Part shown: positions 1 through 10,795 of the stretch, piece by piece | Numbering within the stretch: position 1 is the stretch's first letter | How the letters are laid out: each line of letters begins with the position of its first letter | Source: Paraconiothyrium sp. Pb-2020 | Lineage: Eukaryota; Ascomycota; Dothideomycetes; Pleosporales; Didymosphaeriaceae | DNA: 64,000 nucleotides | NCBI GenBank assembly: GCA_022419385.1 | Contig: JAJUBI010000002.1 | Location: forward strand, 4,960,001 to 5,024,000 | Reading direction: 5' to 3' | Notes under the pieces: generated by a model | Database searches by the model: none | What the model was told of the DNA's origin: nothing | The model's input: only the letters and a program-made list of their open reading frames with translations | Position numbers and translations under genes: made by a program

Positions 1-454
1 CTGGAGTGCTCAATTCTTGTCCTCCGCGCAACCGCTTCAGAGGCTCCCATTCTAGGATATCGTCAATTGAGCATGGCAATAGTTGCGATCGATCAAGCTT
101 CTGCTCGTTCAGTGCTGGTTCGGAAACCTCGTTGCTTGAGCTGTTGGGACCGCAGACATCGCGGACGAGTTGTTCTAAATCGTCAAGACGCTGTAGTATT
201 TGCAGGCTCGCAGGATCAAAGCTCGATAGATCTACCGGTGCCTGAATACATTTTGCGCCAACCTTGACGCAAAAGGAGCATGCGGGCTTCGCATTGTCGC
301 ACTTGGTCCGACGTGCCCGACAAACCTGGCAGGCCGTCACAGCGCGTTTGCGAGGGTAAGAGGCCGATCCACGTGGTGCGGGTCGTTTCTGACCAGTACT
401 GAGATTCAGTGCAAGCACTTGTGGAGATGTCGGATGATGCTGGGATGACTCCAT
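1..454 (-). CDS. Zn2Cys6 fungal transcription factor, N-terminal part (cut by window edge)
   Basis: On the minus strand an ATG at 454 opens a frame that stays open to base 1, giving 151 residues before the window ends. Residues 42-69 hold a complete fungal binuclear zinc cluster: C-x2-C-x6-C-x6-C-x2-C-x6-C, starting CQVCRARRTKCD. A basic stretch (YPRKRA) precedes it. About residues 70-100 (LDDLEQLV region) look like the usual linker and dimerisation coiled coil. The family binds CGG-type sites in the nucleus as dimers; the middle homology region and activation domain would lie outside the window. The gene is divergent from the sugar transporter at 859 with about 400 bp between the start codons, so it may regulate that transporter; this is inference from position. 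The zinc cluster is clear; the target is unknown. Confidence 0.9.
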   Translation of the reverse strand, partial: MESSQHHPTSPQVLALNLSTGQKRPAPRGSASYPRKRAVTACQVCRARRTKCDNAKPACSFCVKVGAKCIQAPVDLSSFDPASLQILQRLDDLEQLVRDVCGPNSSSNEVSEPALNEQKLDRSQLLPCSIDDILEWEPLKRLRGGQELSTP

Positions 455-858
455 GTGTCAAGAGTTGTGCGGTGGAGGAAGGAAAGAAGGAGTGTCGCGG
501 CAGTGGTGGTCGCCATGCCTGCTCAGGCTAGACTAGGGGTATCTACAAGCCTCTGGGCACGATCACCATGCCAAAACAGACTTAGACCGAAACGTTCTCG
601 CGGAGTGTCGTCCTCCACATTACCCCAGGTTTTCGGCTCGGTTTTGCACTCGGCTACCATGTCGCTGGGTGCATGCTACATCAAAGGCACCATTTCGGTT
701 GACAGGGTCTCTCCGCATCCAGACCCATCATTGACGCGGAGCTTCAATGTCTCCAGCAGTATAAAGCGTCCTCAATGTCCTTCTGGGAGTGATCACCATT
801 CGTGATTAGCTATCCCTAGTCCCTACACTGCTTTCCTTTCCTCTTACGAGCATCCAAC
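455..858. promoter_or_regulatory. Shared divergent promoter region of Zn2Cys6 factor and sugar transporter; TATA box at 760-765
   Basis: The 404-bp gap lies between the two divergent start codons. A TATAAA sits at 760-765, about 95 bp upstream of the transporter ATG, in the right place for a core promoter. A 116-codon frame on the plus strand here has no recognisable content. I did not identify a clear CGG-paired operator. Confidence 0.5.
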
Positions 859-2482
859 ATGGAGAAGCCATCTTCTATCGAACACCATGAAGGAGCGCTC
901 AACCCCAACGAGCGGAAATACAGCGTCACCGAAACCAAGGGTGCAATTGCCGACAACATCAATGAGCACCAACTCACCCTAAAAGAAGTCTGGAATAAAC
1001 ACCCCGCTCTCATCGGATGGTCCTTTTATTGGTCCATGTGTGCTATTGGATGGTGAGAGGAAACCAGCATAATCGAACTTTTTACAACAACTGACTTGCA
1101 TCGACAGGGGATTCGACGCCCAGATCAACGGAGCCATGATTTCCGTTGCCTCCTTCCGCCGAGATTTTGGGTACATTTTCGAGGGCGAAGCGGTCTTGCC
1201 TGCCAGCTGGCAGACTGCGTTCAACATGATCAGCTCAGTCGGTATGCTGTTCGGAGGGTTCGCCTGCAGTACGATTGCAGATAGGATGGGTCGCCGAGCT
1301 TCACTGCTATGCGGAATCTTGTTTTGCACCGGTGGTGCCTTTGGAGAGATGTTCGCCCCCAGTAAAGGCGCCTTCCTTGCAGCAAAGCTCATACTAGGTG
1401 TTGGACTTGGCTTCTACCTGACGATCGGCCCTCTTGCTTGTAGTGAGATCGCTCCTGTGGTCCTTCGAGGTATCTCTACCGCTGGCATCAACCTGGGCAT
1501 TGCTATCGGGCAGCTGTTATCGAATGCAGTCGTCAAGGGCTTCGGTGAGAGGACCGATCGTTGGGCGTATGCTGCGCCCTTTGCCATACAACTTTTCTTC
1601 TCGCTATTCCTTTTGTGCGGCCTGCCCTGGACGCCAGAATCCCCGTGGTATCTCGTCCGTAACGGAAAGGACAGTCAAGCTCTCAGTGCTTTGCAGAAAC
1701 TATGGGGTCAGCATACCGACGTAAACGATAAGCTTTCAACGCTCAAGGTCACGGTCCAAGAAGAGGAGAGCCAGAAAGAGTCGAGATTTCTTGATTGTTT
1801 CCGAGACACCAACGTCCTGCGCACTTGCATCTCGACCGGAGTATTCGCATGCCAACATTTCGTCGGCATTGTATTTGTGCTTGGATACTCGACGTACTTC
1901 TTCCAGCTTGCCGGGCTTGATACAAGTCGGTCTTTTGACCTCGGTGTTGGCGTCACGGCTTGTGGTGTGGCTGGAAATATCGCGAGCTGGTTCGTTGTCA
2001 ATTCTTATGGACGCCGGAAGGTCTTCATTTGCGGTATGGCAGCCCTTACAACTTTGCTACTTCTGATCGGCATCATGGACGTCATACCGACTGGTCCATC
2101 AAAATGGGTCCAAGCATCCTGCACTGTCATCTACGCCTTCGTCTACTTTATGACGATTGGTGCTATGGCTTTCGTGCTGTTAGGTGAGACATCCAGTATG
2201 GGGCTTCGAGCGCATACCACCGCTCTCGCAACGGCAACGCAGTCTGTTCTTGGCATGGCCGTGAACATTGCTGTCCCGTACATGGTCAACCCTGATGAGG
2301 CGAATCTGAAAGGAAAAGTCGGTTTCGTCTTCGGTGGCCTTGCTGCGATAGCGACGTTCGGATCGTGGCTGTACGTTCCAGAGCTCAAAGGGCGCACAAA
2401 CCGTGAAATCGACACACTCTTTGCAATTCGTGTGCCGCCCAGGAAGATGGGTACCTGTGAGCTCGAGGAGACGATTGCGTAA
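859..2482 (+). CDS. MFS sugar transporter (SP family, alpha-glucoside/hexose permease type)
   Basis: Exons 859-1052 and 1108-2482 join through a 55-nt intron (donor GTGAGA, acceptor CGACAG) into 522 residues. The junction restores the family sequence WGFDAQINGAM at the first membrane helix. The protein has the usual SP-family features: the loop 2-3 signature (ADRMGRR), ACSEIAP after helix 4, PESPWYLVR before the central loop, and a second GRRKVF copy in the C-terminal half. Length and about 12 hydrophobic helices fit a plasma-membrane sugar:H+ symporter. The PESPWYLV form and the N-terminal layout resemble maltose/alpha-glucoside permeases more than high-affinity hexose carriers, but the substrate cannot be read from the sequence. 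The start at 859 is the first ATG after the TATA box at 760 and gives a normal cytosolic tail. Confidence 0.9.
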
Positions 2483-2695
2483 AGAAATGTAATATACGAT
2501 GGTAATCAGTAGAGCATGCAAGCGTGGACTGCGGAGACTGCTCGGCGCGTAGATGTTCGTCGGGGACCCGGAGCATAGAGATGTAAGAGCATAGTGGACT
2601 GTAGAATCATGAAGTCGGAAGTCGTAAGTTCGTTAGCCCTGTCTAGACACACCATCGTGTCAATATGCCCAAAAAAGCCTGACCCATGAATCGCA

Positions 2696-5600
2696 TCAAG
2701 GCCCAGGGTATCCTATGTTCTCTCTATCATCATCGATAACACGACCGTACTCCAGCAAAAGCCGGAAGAGCCAGGCCTCAAAGTCGACATTACGTAACGC
2801 TTTGCCCGACCACTCCGTACTCCTCTCGGCTATGTCTCTTGCCTTCTTCTCCCCCAGACTGTCACCATTTCCCCCTTTGTCCGCTTCTTCTTTTCCACTT
2901 TCGCCCTTCTTGACTTCGACACCAGAGAACCACCGCACAAGATCCAAGTGCTCATCGCCAATGAGACTGAACGGGATGTAGTGAACCCATGGCTTGAGCC
3001 ACTCATTATGCCACTCACGAAACACCGCCATCTTATATGTCAAGCTGCGGGACTTGAGGAACGAATAGAAGCGGCCCGAGAAAGCGTTCCCGTCCATGTC
3101 GAGGAGATGCTTGTAATACCAGGCATCCTGACCATCAGCATGTTCAGCAACGTAGAAGAACTCCCTCTGCGCATCGCAGTCACCCGGGTCACACTGCCCG
3201 ATATGGCTGAACTTGACATCGATAAGAGGTTTATAGAGTGTGCGGTCGACTTCTTGTATCTGATGTGCTGATGCAGGACTATCGTCCGCGTTGATGACGG
3301 GAACAGAGATGTTTGCTTTATCGAGAGCATTAAGACGACGAACAATGCGCTGGCGGTGCTGACGGCGCCAGCCCCCTTTACGACTGAACCCACCGGTGGT
3401 TGAGCCGCGCCAGTAGAGGCTGTTGGTTTTGTTTTCCCAATTGGTGTCGTGCCAGTCGTCGTAGCCTACCTTACCATACCAGTACCATGGACTTGGGTAC
3501 AGAATATCCTGGAAGCTCGATATCTTCGATTGTGAGAATATGGGCGTTAGTTCGTGAACAATGCTGAATGCGTTCGGGCGCTCGAAGAAGCCGTAAGATC
3601 CTGAAAAAGAGGGTGAATTACAGATGTCGGTAAAAGCGGTTTGATTAAGCACGTAGTTCAAGGGGCCAGCGGCGTATGCCGTCAGATTGTCTGCGACCTG
3701 GTCCTCAAATTGTTGTGCTTGACTATGCGCTGGGCAGGACAGGCGTGAATGTGTCCATGTTTGCTGATGAGCAAACCTATTGAAGCGACTGTAGCTCACT
3801 TCTTCGATTCGTTTCCCGCTGGACACGTCTGATGGACGTGGCGAGAAGCTATTCTTATTCTTAGACAGGTCCTTCTTCGTCAGTGCGGACAGGAGTTCTT
3901 GCGCCTTTGCAACCATTGCTGAGAGATGATCGTTCGGTACCACTACCCGTGGTTCATCGTGCATATTGAATCCCAGATCCATATCTGGCAGGTACTGCAC
4001 AAACTTCTCCATCATTCCAGCGGTAGCATTTCGTTGCCACTCAGGTTCACCCTCTGCTTTAGCTATGCTGCCGTCACGTATCAGGATGGCGATTAAGGCA
4101 CTATCCTCGTTGCCCAGGGCGTTTCTAATTCGTGAACGGATCGTAGATGGCTTCAAACTCCAATACGGAAGCAATGATTGCGTGATCGTGTCGAACTCAT
4201 CAATGAGCACAACACCGTTGCGAGTGGCGAACTCGTACCATTTATCGAAGTATGGTGGTGGCGCAATTCCGTTTCGCCGACGATATTCGAGTACTGCTTC
4301 TCCTAGTGATTTAGACTGCCTACCAAGCAAATCCCGGAAGTCTTTCTCAGCGGATTCGATCAGCTGTGCAGCGGGGTGTCCCTTATTCATGTCCATGCCA
4401 GCTGGCCCGTACGGAGATGCAGGAGGGGATGTATGTAATAAGGTAAGGTCGCCCTGGGGCAGGCTATGTCGCGCTATGAGGGTATCTTGCAAGAAAAACA
4501 ACGCAATCGAAAACGCCGAGACGCAAAACAGGCCCCGTTTCAGTCGTACGGAATTCCGAACATCGACAATCGAAGAAGACGTTTGACTACTAGAAAGTAA
4601 GGCGAAAGCGGATATCCCGTAAAGAAGCGTGAACCAGACGCCAGAAACTGTGACGCTTAAGCGCAGTCTGGAGCAGATGTACGCAAATATGTAAAGACAA
4701 GAAGTATTTACCACGCCTTGGCGTGAAAGCTGGAAGTAAGGATTAGCGAATCATGAACGGATGCGTAGGATGTCGCAACAGTAAGGAGGAGTTCGGCCAT
4801 GCGCAAGTACCGTATGGATGAACTTACCATATAAAACATCAATGCATTGACAAGGGTATTGACAAGAATGAGGACCAAAACGAGCTGGACTGTCTGGTAA
4901 TGCCGGATGGTTTTCACTGAAGCGCCACCAAACCGGTAGACGGGTTCCCATGAAATGGTAGACGAAGTGATGGGCGGCTCCATGAGATAGGCTGCCAGAC
5001 CACAGACCAAAGCCATGACCGCAGCCACGTCTCGAAGCACAACGATTTGCTGCTTCCTCGTAGGTCCATCACCTGGGCCTGTGCGCAGAAGACTGCCGTT
5101 GGTGGGTATTTGCGCTGGCTTGTGAAAGGTTTCGTCTTCGCTTGACGACTTCAGGGCGGTTTCGAACAGAACGAGGCCTACAGCGGCGAATATGACGCTG
5201 CTGATGCCGAGGGCAAATGTGGGAGACGCGGTAAAGCCTGTGGCCAAGGCGAGACTTGCGGAGAGGGTGACTGCGGCCAGTATGCGGAAAGACGGCGACT
5301 GGGTCTGCGATTCCGTGGCTGCGCTCTCTTTGGGGGGATTCGTCGGTGAAGCGTAAGTTGGCAAGGCAAGGTACTTGGAGAGTACACCTCTCTCAGACAA
5401 GAAGACGACTAGCAAAGGAAGCAGACCCTAGAAGTATTCAGTGCCATTCTTCGTTGCCGGACGTGCCAATTATACCTTGGTTGACCATATGCCCTCCTTG
5501 TCGCACGCTGCCCTTTCGCATATATGCGAAAGGGCCAGAAAGCCTCCTGCCAGCCAATGTGTTTTCCTCTTAGAGGTATCTGGCGATCCGAGCCCAGCTC

Positions 5601-5772
5601 GGAAGAGCGTCGGTATGCATATGGCGGCCCAAGACACGGAGGCTATGAGTAGCTGGTACTGTACAGGTGCGTGGACGTTTGCGGTTGCAGCGAGGACAGA
5701 GAGAAGTAGTGGGACGACAACATGTTGATTCCTGCGCGCATGGTCCACTATGGAGGAGGCAGTCGGGTGCAT
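2696..5772 (-). CDS. Membrane-anchored GT90 glycosyltransferase (CAP10 family)
   Basis: Three exons in coding order: 5772-5476, 5427-4828 and 4729-2696 (976 residues). Intron 1 (5428-5475) runs GTATAATT to TTCTAG; intron 2 (4730-4827) runs GTAAGTT to TTCCAG with a CTAAT branch site. Both fall at phase 0 and join frames that otherwise look like two genes. Residues 1 to about 350 hold some eight or nine hydrophobic segments. The C-terminal half (roughly 640-970) carries CAP10/GT90 features: WYWYGKVGYDDW near 715, LYWRGSTTGG near 735, and LDMDGNAFSGRFYSFL near 840. GT90 enzymes are Golgi or secretory glycosyltransferases; characterised fungal members transfer xylose during capsule or glycan synthesis. 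Donor and acceptor here are unknown. An acidic-basic low-complexity loop (near 910-935) interrupts the end of the domain. Confidence 0.85.
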
Positions 5773-6372
5773 TGCATTGGTATCGAGCGGCTAACGATCG
5801 TAGCGGAGGTCCGTCATGAATTTGGTTGTAATATGTGGGTTTCGCTCGTTGGTAAACAATGAGATCACACAGATGGAAGGAGCGGGAGATCTCCAAACAA
5901 ACATCCCTGCATGCGCGTCGCGTTCAGGCTTGGCGCAGAGCCGCTTAGGCCAACTTGTAGACCCCACCTCCTCTCCCTCATCCACCTCCTCTCATCATCT
6001 CATCTCATAGCGAACGCGGCATTACCCTACCGTCAGGGTACATTGCTATCACGGAGCACATATGTTCGGGACGGCCTAGTGTACAAAACACAAAAGCACA
6101 GGAGACGATTACTTGCATACCAGATGGAAATACGCAAGCTGGTAAACAATGCCAGCAAAGGGAAACCACTTTTATCTATCTTCTTCAGGTGTAGATCTAC
6201 CGAGATCATACCAAAGTGAGGCATTTAAGGTCGTATGAGGAAGTGTAGAGGGCGAGTTCTTCAAGCACGACTGCAGGCACGTACCTGCAGCTGATAGTCT
6301 CATGACAAGACATCCTAAATCAAAATCGGTATCCGGAGTTGTGTCGGATCTGAAGTTGTTACGAGTACGTCG
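5773..6372. other. Intergenic region with pyrimidine-rich tract
   Basis: The 600 bp lie between two minus-strand genes and should contain the GT90 promoter. A CT-rich tract runs from about 5968 to 6007, the kind of pyrimidine stretch common upstream of fungal genes. No coding potential was supported. Confidence 0.4.
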
Positions 6373-8101
6373 TCACATCGGTGCAATAGTTGGGATGCAC
6401 TCGCTCTCTTCGTCAGTGTTGTCACGCAGCCAGATCATACCATCCTCACGCTCGTCTTCACGCGTAGAGTTCTCGGTTTCCTGGCCAGTGTCCTCGTCCA
6501 GCCAGACCACCCCGGCGTTTTCTTCCTCGTCGGCAGATTCCAAGTCATCCTCTTTCAGCCAAACGAGACCGTTCTCCTCGTGCTCCAAGCCATTCTCGGT
6601 ATCGACGTCGTCAATAGCCACAGGGGACGGATCAGAACGTATATCGGCAGCCGATACCTTGCAGAACTTCTCCGAAAGTGCAAAGTCTGTAGCGATCAAC
6701 CCATCGCAACTACCAACGTCTGCTTTGTCGTATACCTCCCACTTAGCGAACAGCATCAAGACGAAGCAACCTTTCTCCTTATCGGCGAGCCAGGATGGTT
6801 CTGCGTCCATGAGCTCCTCGGCTCGCATGTACTGCTTGTGCTCGAGATAGAAAGCCTCCTATGTTGCTCAGTCAGCCCCTGATCTTCCCCAGAAGGTGTT
6901 CGAGAATACTTACCAAGTCGCGTTGAAGCTTGCAATGCCACTTCAAAGTCTGCCGGTCGCACACGATTTGCCACTGGTGGCATATGCCGTAGGAAACCAA
7001 GAAACGCCGCGCCTTTGCCGCCATCTCGCGAGCGAACACCTGGTGTGCATCTTCCATGTTCGCCATGTTGCCAGCATCGAGGATGTCCGGTTCCGTAGAC
7101 CGGCGCTTCTTGCGCTTCCCAAACCATCCTTGGACTTTATCTGTTATCCTGTCGACAAACTTGCTCGTCTCGTCGCGGGAGGGAATCTTCTCTCCAATGT
7201 TGACGATGGGATCGATCACGCGGCCCGCCATCTCTGGGACATCGTAGCCCGCTGTGGCACCGTGTACGCAATCTTTTACGCCGCCCACTATGGTATCCTT
7301 CATGTCATCGAATGCGTGCTTCAACGTGTCTGGTGCTAGTATATCCTCCGCCTTTCGCTTAACAGCCTCGCCAGCCTTCGAGGCCGTGGCAGCAGGTGTG
7401 CGAACTGCTGCAGCCACTTCATTCTTGAGCGTGCCGTTCCGCTCTGAAGGGTATTTTTGTTTCGTGATAATGAAGGTATCAGCATCCTCTTTCAGCGGGA
7501 TCTCTTCGTCGTTGAACTCCAATGGCTCTGGCGGCGTCACTTTCAGATTTTGCGGGGTTGTTTGTGCGCTTGCTGGCATTGCGGCACCAGCGTCGTGGGC
7601 GCTATCGTTGTCTATTGTAGAAGCGGCGTCGTCGTCGTTGGAGAGCGTCGCATCCAAAGAAAGAGCTATAGCGTCAGTATGCACCGGGTTTGATCGAGAT
7701 GTAGCCTTACTCGCTGCGTATTCCTCGTCAATGACAGCGAAGCCCCAATCACTTGCGAAATCAGGCACCACGCCCGCTGAAGGGGTTGCGCTGTCGCCTT
7801 GGGTTTGCTCCTCTGCCGCAGGCGCGGCGCCATCACTAGAGCGCTGTACTACTCGAGAGCCTTGAGCTACAGAGTCGATATGCGCCTTGTCTGACAATGG
7901 TGTGGCCTTACTATCCGTTAACACCATGTTGATGGATGTTGTCGTCGTCTCTTCGTGCTCCGCAGTCGCCGAAGCCGTTGCGTTGCTGTCCGCAATCTGC
8001 TTCTCCGCCGCAGATGCGTTGCAAGCGGCAGTACGTAGCTCGGTTAGCGACATGTTGGTCTGCTCCTGCTCAGCAGCAGATGCGAACCTGTCTAGAAACA
8101 T
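6373..8101 (-). CDS. Acidic repeat-containing protein of unknown function
   Basis: Exons 8101-6914 and 6858-6373 join at phase 0 through a 55-nt intron (GTAAGTATT to CATAG) into 557 residues. I do not recognise a family. The N-terminal half is Ala/Ser/Thr/Asp-rich and looks disordered. It contains two similar 15-residue segments beginning S-K-A-T (DNA 7867-7911 and 7666-7710) that also look like in-frame introns. A central segment (about 255-340) with amphipathic helices ends in a basic cluster KRKKRR, a possible nuclear signal. The next segment, bridging the intron, looks globular (HQWQIVCDRQTLKWH, FVLMLFAKWEVYDK). The last about 80 residues are very acidic and carry three G-x-x-W-L copies (GLVWLKED, GVVWLDED, GMIWLRDN). 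The gene is clearly coding; its role is open. Confidence 0.75.
7666..7710 (-). repeat. 45-nt intron-like coding repeat, copy B (copy A at 7867-7911)
   Basis: Read on the minus strand, both segments start GTAAGGC, end TAG, are exactly 45 nt, and encode related residues (S-K-A-T-x2-S-x3-H-x-D). Both could be spliced without shifting the frame. Copy B contains a CTGAC branch-like motif near its end; copy A has TCGAC at the same place. They are listed as a repeat because the frame is open through both. Confidence 0.6.
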
Positions 8102-9056
8102 TTGATATGTTGCAACGGCGGGTGTTCTCTAATGGCGTCGGTGTTCGCGGGCCAGTCGGGCGGTCGAGGTTTTCAAACTCGAAGTGAAGACGCGCGGGAG
8201 ATTTTTCGCAGCTCTGTAATATTGAAGAGGGGTGTCTGGCGGGTGGACGAGTACGCTGCACGTTCCAAAGCCCGTGGTAAGCACAATTTTTCAACGCTCA
8301 GGAATCTCGCAAAGTGGCTTGCTTTTTAGAGAGTTTCCCGCTTAGTTGGACCTCACAACAAAACAGCGGCAGGTCATGGGCCAAGTGGACGCTTGGAATA
8401 AATCGTGTGAAAAGCATCATTGACACAAATAGGTATGAAACTAGGCGGATGCTTGAATATGCTGAACGACGCAGAGGGCTCGTTTGCGAGTGCGTTTGTA
8501 GGCGCACAACACGTGTAGGAGCTGCATCCATAGGGCGCATATTGAAGAAATGCACATCAAAGAACATTGAAGATGGGCTGGAAGACGAGCAACGCGCAAT
8601 TGCCTATGGTTGTAGTCTAGCATATCATTCTTGTCGCAAGGCAGGATATAAACCTAATCCCTTACAAATTGAAAGGCCGCAATCCTGCTCATGAGAAGTC
8701 CGCACGTGTACTTTGGACTGAACTCTGAACACTGCTTATATGGTCCCCTAGGATCCCTCTCGTCGAGGATGTGGAAAGAACCTATTCTAGCGTAGTAGCT
8801 CATCGTAGTAGAAGAGAATCTGCCGGCTCACAAGTGCCAGAGTCCTGTCAACCGAACTATGTTACAACGAAGGAGGTGCACATTCTCAAGCATGCTACAC
8901 CTATACCGTGGCCTTATCTAAGGCTCAAACCCCACATGACTGAATAGTGGTGACATCGCTTCCTAAGGATATAATGCTGTATTCAAACTACGAAACGCTA
9001 AATCGCATATCAAATATCAAAACCCCTATACCATCCTCCACGCTACTCCCCTCCAA
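8102..9056. other. Intergenic region, no gene supported
   Basis: This stretch lies between the start of the minus-strand acidic protein and the end of the P450 gene. A 126-codon plus-strand frame at 8314-8694 has no recognisable motif or splice context. I see no repeat or RNA gene. Confidence 0.4.
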
Positions 9057-10795
9057 TCACGGCGCACTCTCCCTCGGCCTAAACCTCGTGTTAAAATCCA
9101 TCTGCCTTACAAACCACGCATTATGCGTCTTCCACTCGGCATCCGGTCGTTCAAGCTCGATCTGCAGACATGTTAGCCTTCATCACCCTCAATTCCTAGC
9201 GGAATAATTACTCACCTCGAACCTCCTCAAGAAGCTCGGCACCAACTTATACACCTCCAGCAAACTAACATTCTTCCCGATACACGTGCGGGCCCCGGCC
9301 CCAAATTGAAACATCGTAGCCTTCATTTCCTTAAGCTTATGCGGCGGCGCCTCGATCCAGCGCTCAGGGCGGAACGTTTCTACATCCGCGCCGAAGATCT
9401 CCGGACGGCGGTGTAGAGCCCAGGGATTGCAGCCGACGATGGTGCCGCCGGGGATGAAGTCGCCGAGGATGTCCATGCCCTGCGGGGGCACGATGCGCTC
9501 GAGGATGAGGCCGGCGGCGGGATGCATGCGGAATGATTCCTGGATGACGGCATCGAGATAAGGCAGCTTTTGGGATTCGGACCACGAGACGGTTTTATCG
9601 GCGCGGGGCTCGATGGTGCCGTTTGTGACTGCTGAGTCTAGTTCTTGCATCAGTTTGGCGTAGACGGCTGGGTGCTTGAGCAGGAAGTAGAAGACGCTGG
9701 AGAGGGAGATGGCGGTTGTTTCGGAGCCGGCGAAGACCATGGAAGTGCAGGATGAGAGGATGCGGGTGTCATCCATGAAGTCGGGGTGGTCGTGGGCTGC
9801 TTGGGCGAATTTGGAGAGGAGGTCAACGCCGCGTGGATTTGGCTGGTCTTCGGGGAGGCCGTAGGCTTTGATTTTTTGGATCTCTCCTGCACGTTCGTTG
9901 GAGCGGGTTTGCGCGAAGAGGGTAACGGGGAAGACGGTTTTGCTTAGGCCGATGCGTTGGAGGAAGAGGGAAATGGGGTTCTTCTCCAAGAACAGGTCGA
10001 GGATGGGCATTTGGCCGATCTACCTACTTGTCAGTAAGGGTCGAGGAGAAGTCCAAGATTCGTAGCTTACAGGGCCTGCATAACTCAAGAAGCGTTGCAA
10101 GAAGCCAATGATGCCGTCCACGTCCCTATCCTCCTCGACAAATCCCAGCCTCTTGCTCCAAGTCAAATCTCCAATGACGTCAAAAGCGAAGTACTGCAAC
10201 CATTGGCTGAAGTTGCAAGTCTTTCCCGTGTTCGCATACATCTCTTGCGTCTTATCGAGGAATACACCAACAGTCGAGCTAACCAGCGGCTCGTAGTTGA
10301 CTAAGGAACTCATGGCAAAGGCATTGTTGACACAACGACGATACTTGGCATGGTAGTCCTCATCGACGGTAGAGAAGAGTGACTGGAGCCGTTGACCATT
10401 TGCGACAGCATTCTGCACAGGATAGAAGTCGGACTAGGCAACGTTAGACCTTCACCGATCGAACGACAGCTGGGCGTAAGTAAGCATACCTTGACCATGC
10501 CCTTGTTCAGTCCATAGATGACCTTGATAGCCCTCGGATCCGCAAAGGATAAGACATTCGGGCCCAATCTCACCACGTCTCCGTGCTCGCGGTGCAGCTT
10601 GATGATAGTCCAGTGGTGATGCCTCCCCCACACATCCCAAAACCTCCACCAGTTCGTGTAACCAGCCAACCATGGACCCGGATACCGATTCAAACCCTTC
10701 CAAAACTTATTGTTCAGCAGCCAGCCAAGCGTCAGCGAGACCAAGACAATGGGCCAGTACTGGGCTAGCAGCGGCAACACTCCGTTGAGCAGCAT
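9057..10795 (-). CDS. Cytochrome P450 monooxygenase (pisatin demethylase-like)
   Basis: Four exons: 10795-10490, 10433-10071, 10019-9216 and 9161-9057, all joined at phase 0, giving 525 residues. The third acceptor is read as GTAGGTAG then ATC, which keeps the frame. The last exon is only 105 nt and supplies the C-terminus (MDFNTRFRPRE). An N-terminal membrane anchor (about 10-30) precedes a Pro hinge (RYPGPWLAG). Diagnostic motifs are present: I-helix AGSETT near 318, ExxR as ESFR near 380, FRPERW, and the haem loop FQFGAGARTCIG with Cys near 467. The N-terminal pattern resembles fungal pisatin demethylase/CYP57-like enzymes. It would act at the ER with NADPH-P450 reductase; the substrate is unknown. 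No biosynthetic core enzyme lies nearby. TTG/GTG codons upstream are not credible starts; ATG 10795 is. Confidence 0.92.

Noticed and set aside
4708..5415. Separate 235-residue membrane protein upstream of the GT90 frame
   Set aside because: Its end coincides with a canonical intron whose acceptor joins it at phase 0 to the GT90 frame; it also needs an upstream exon for an ATG.
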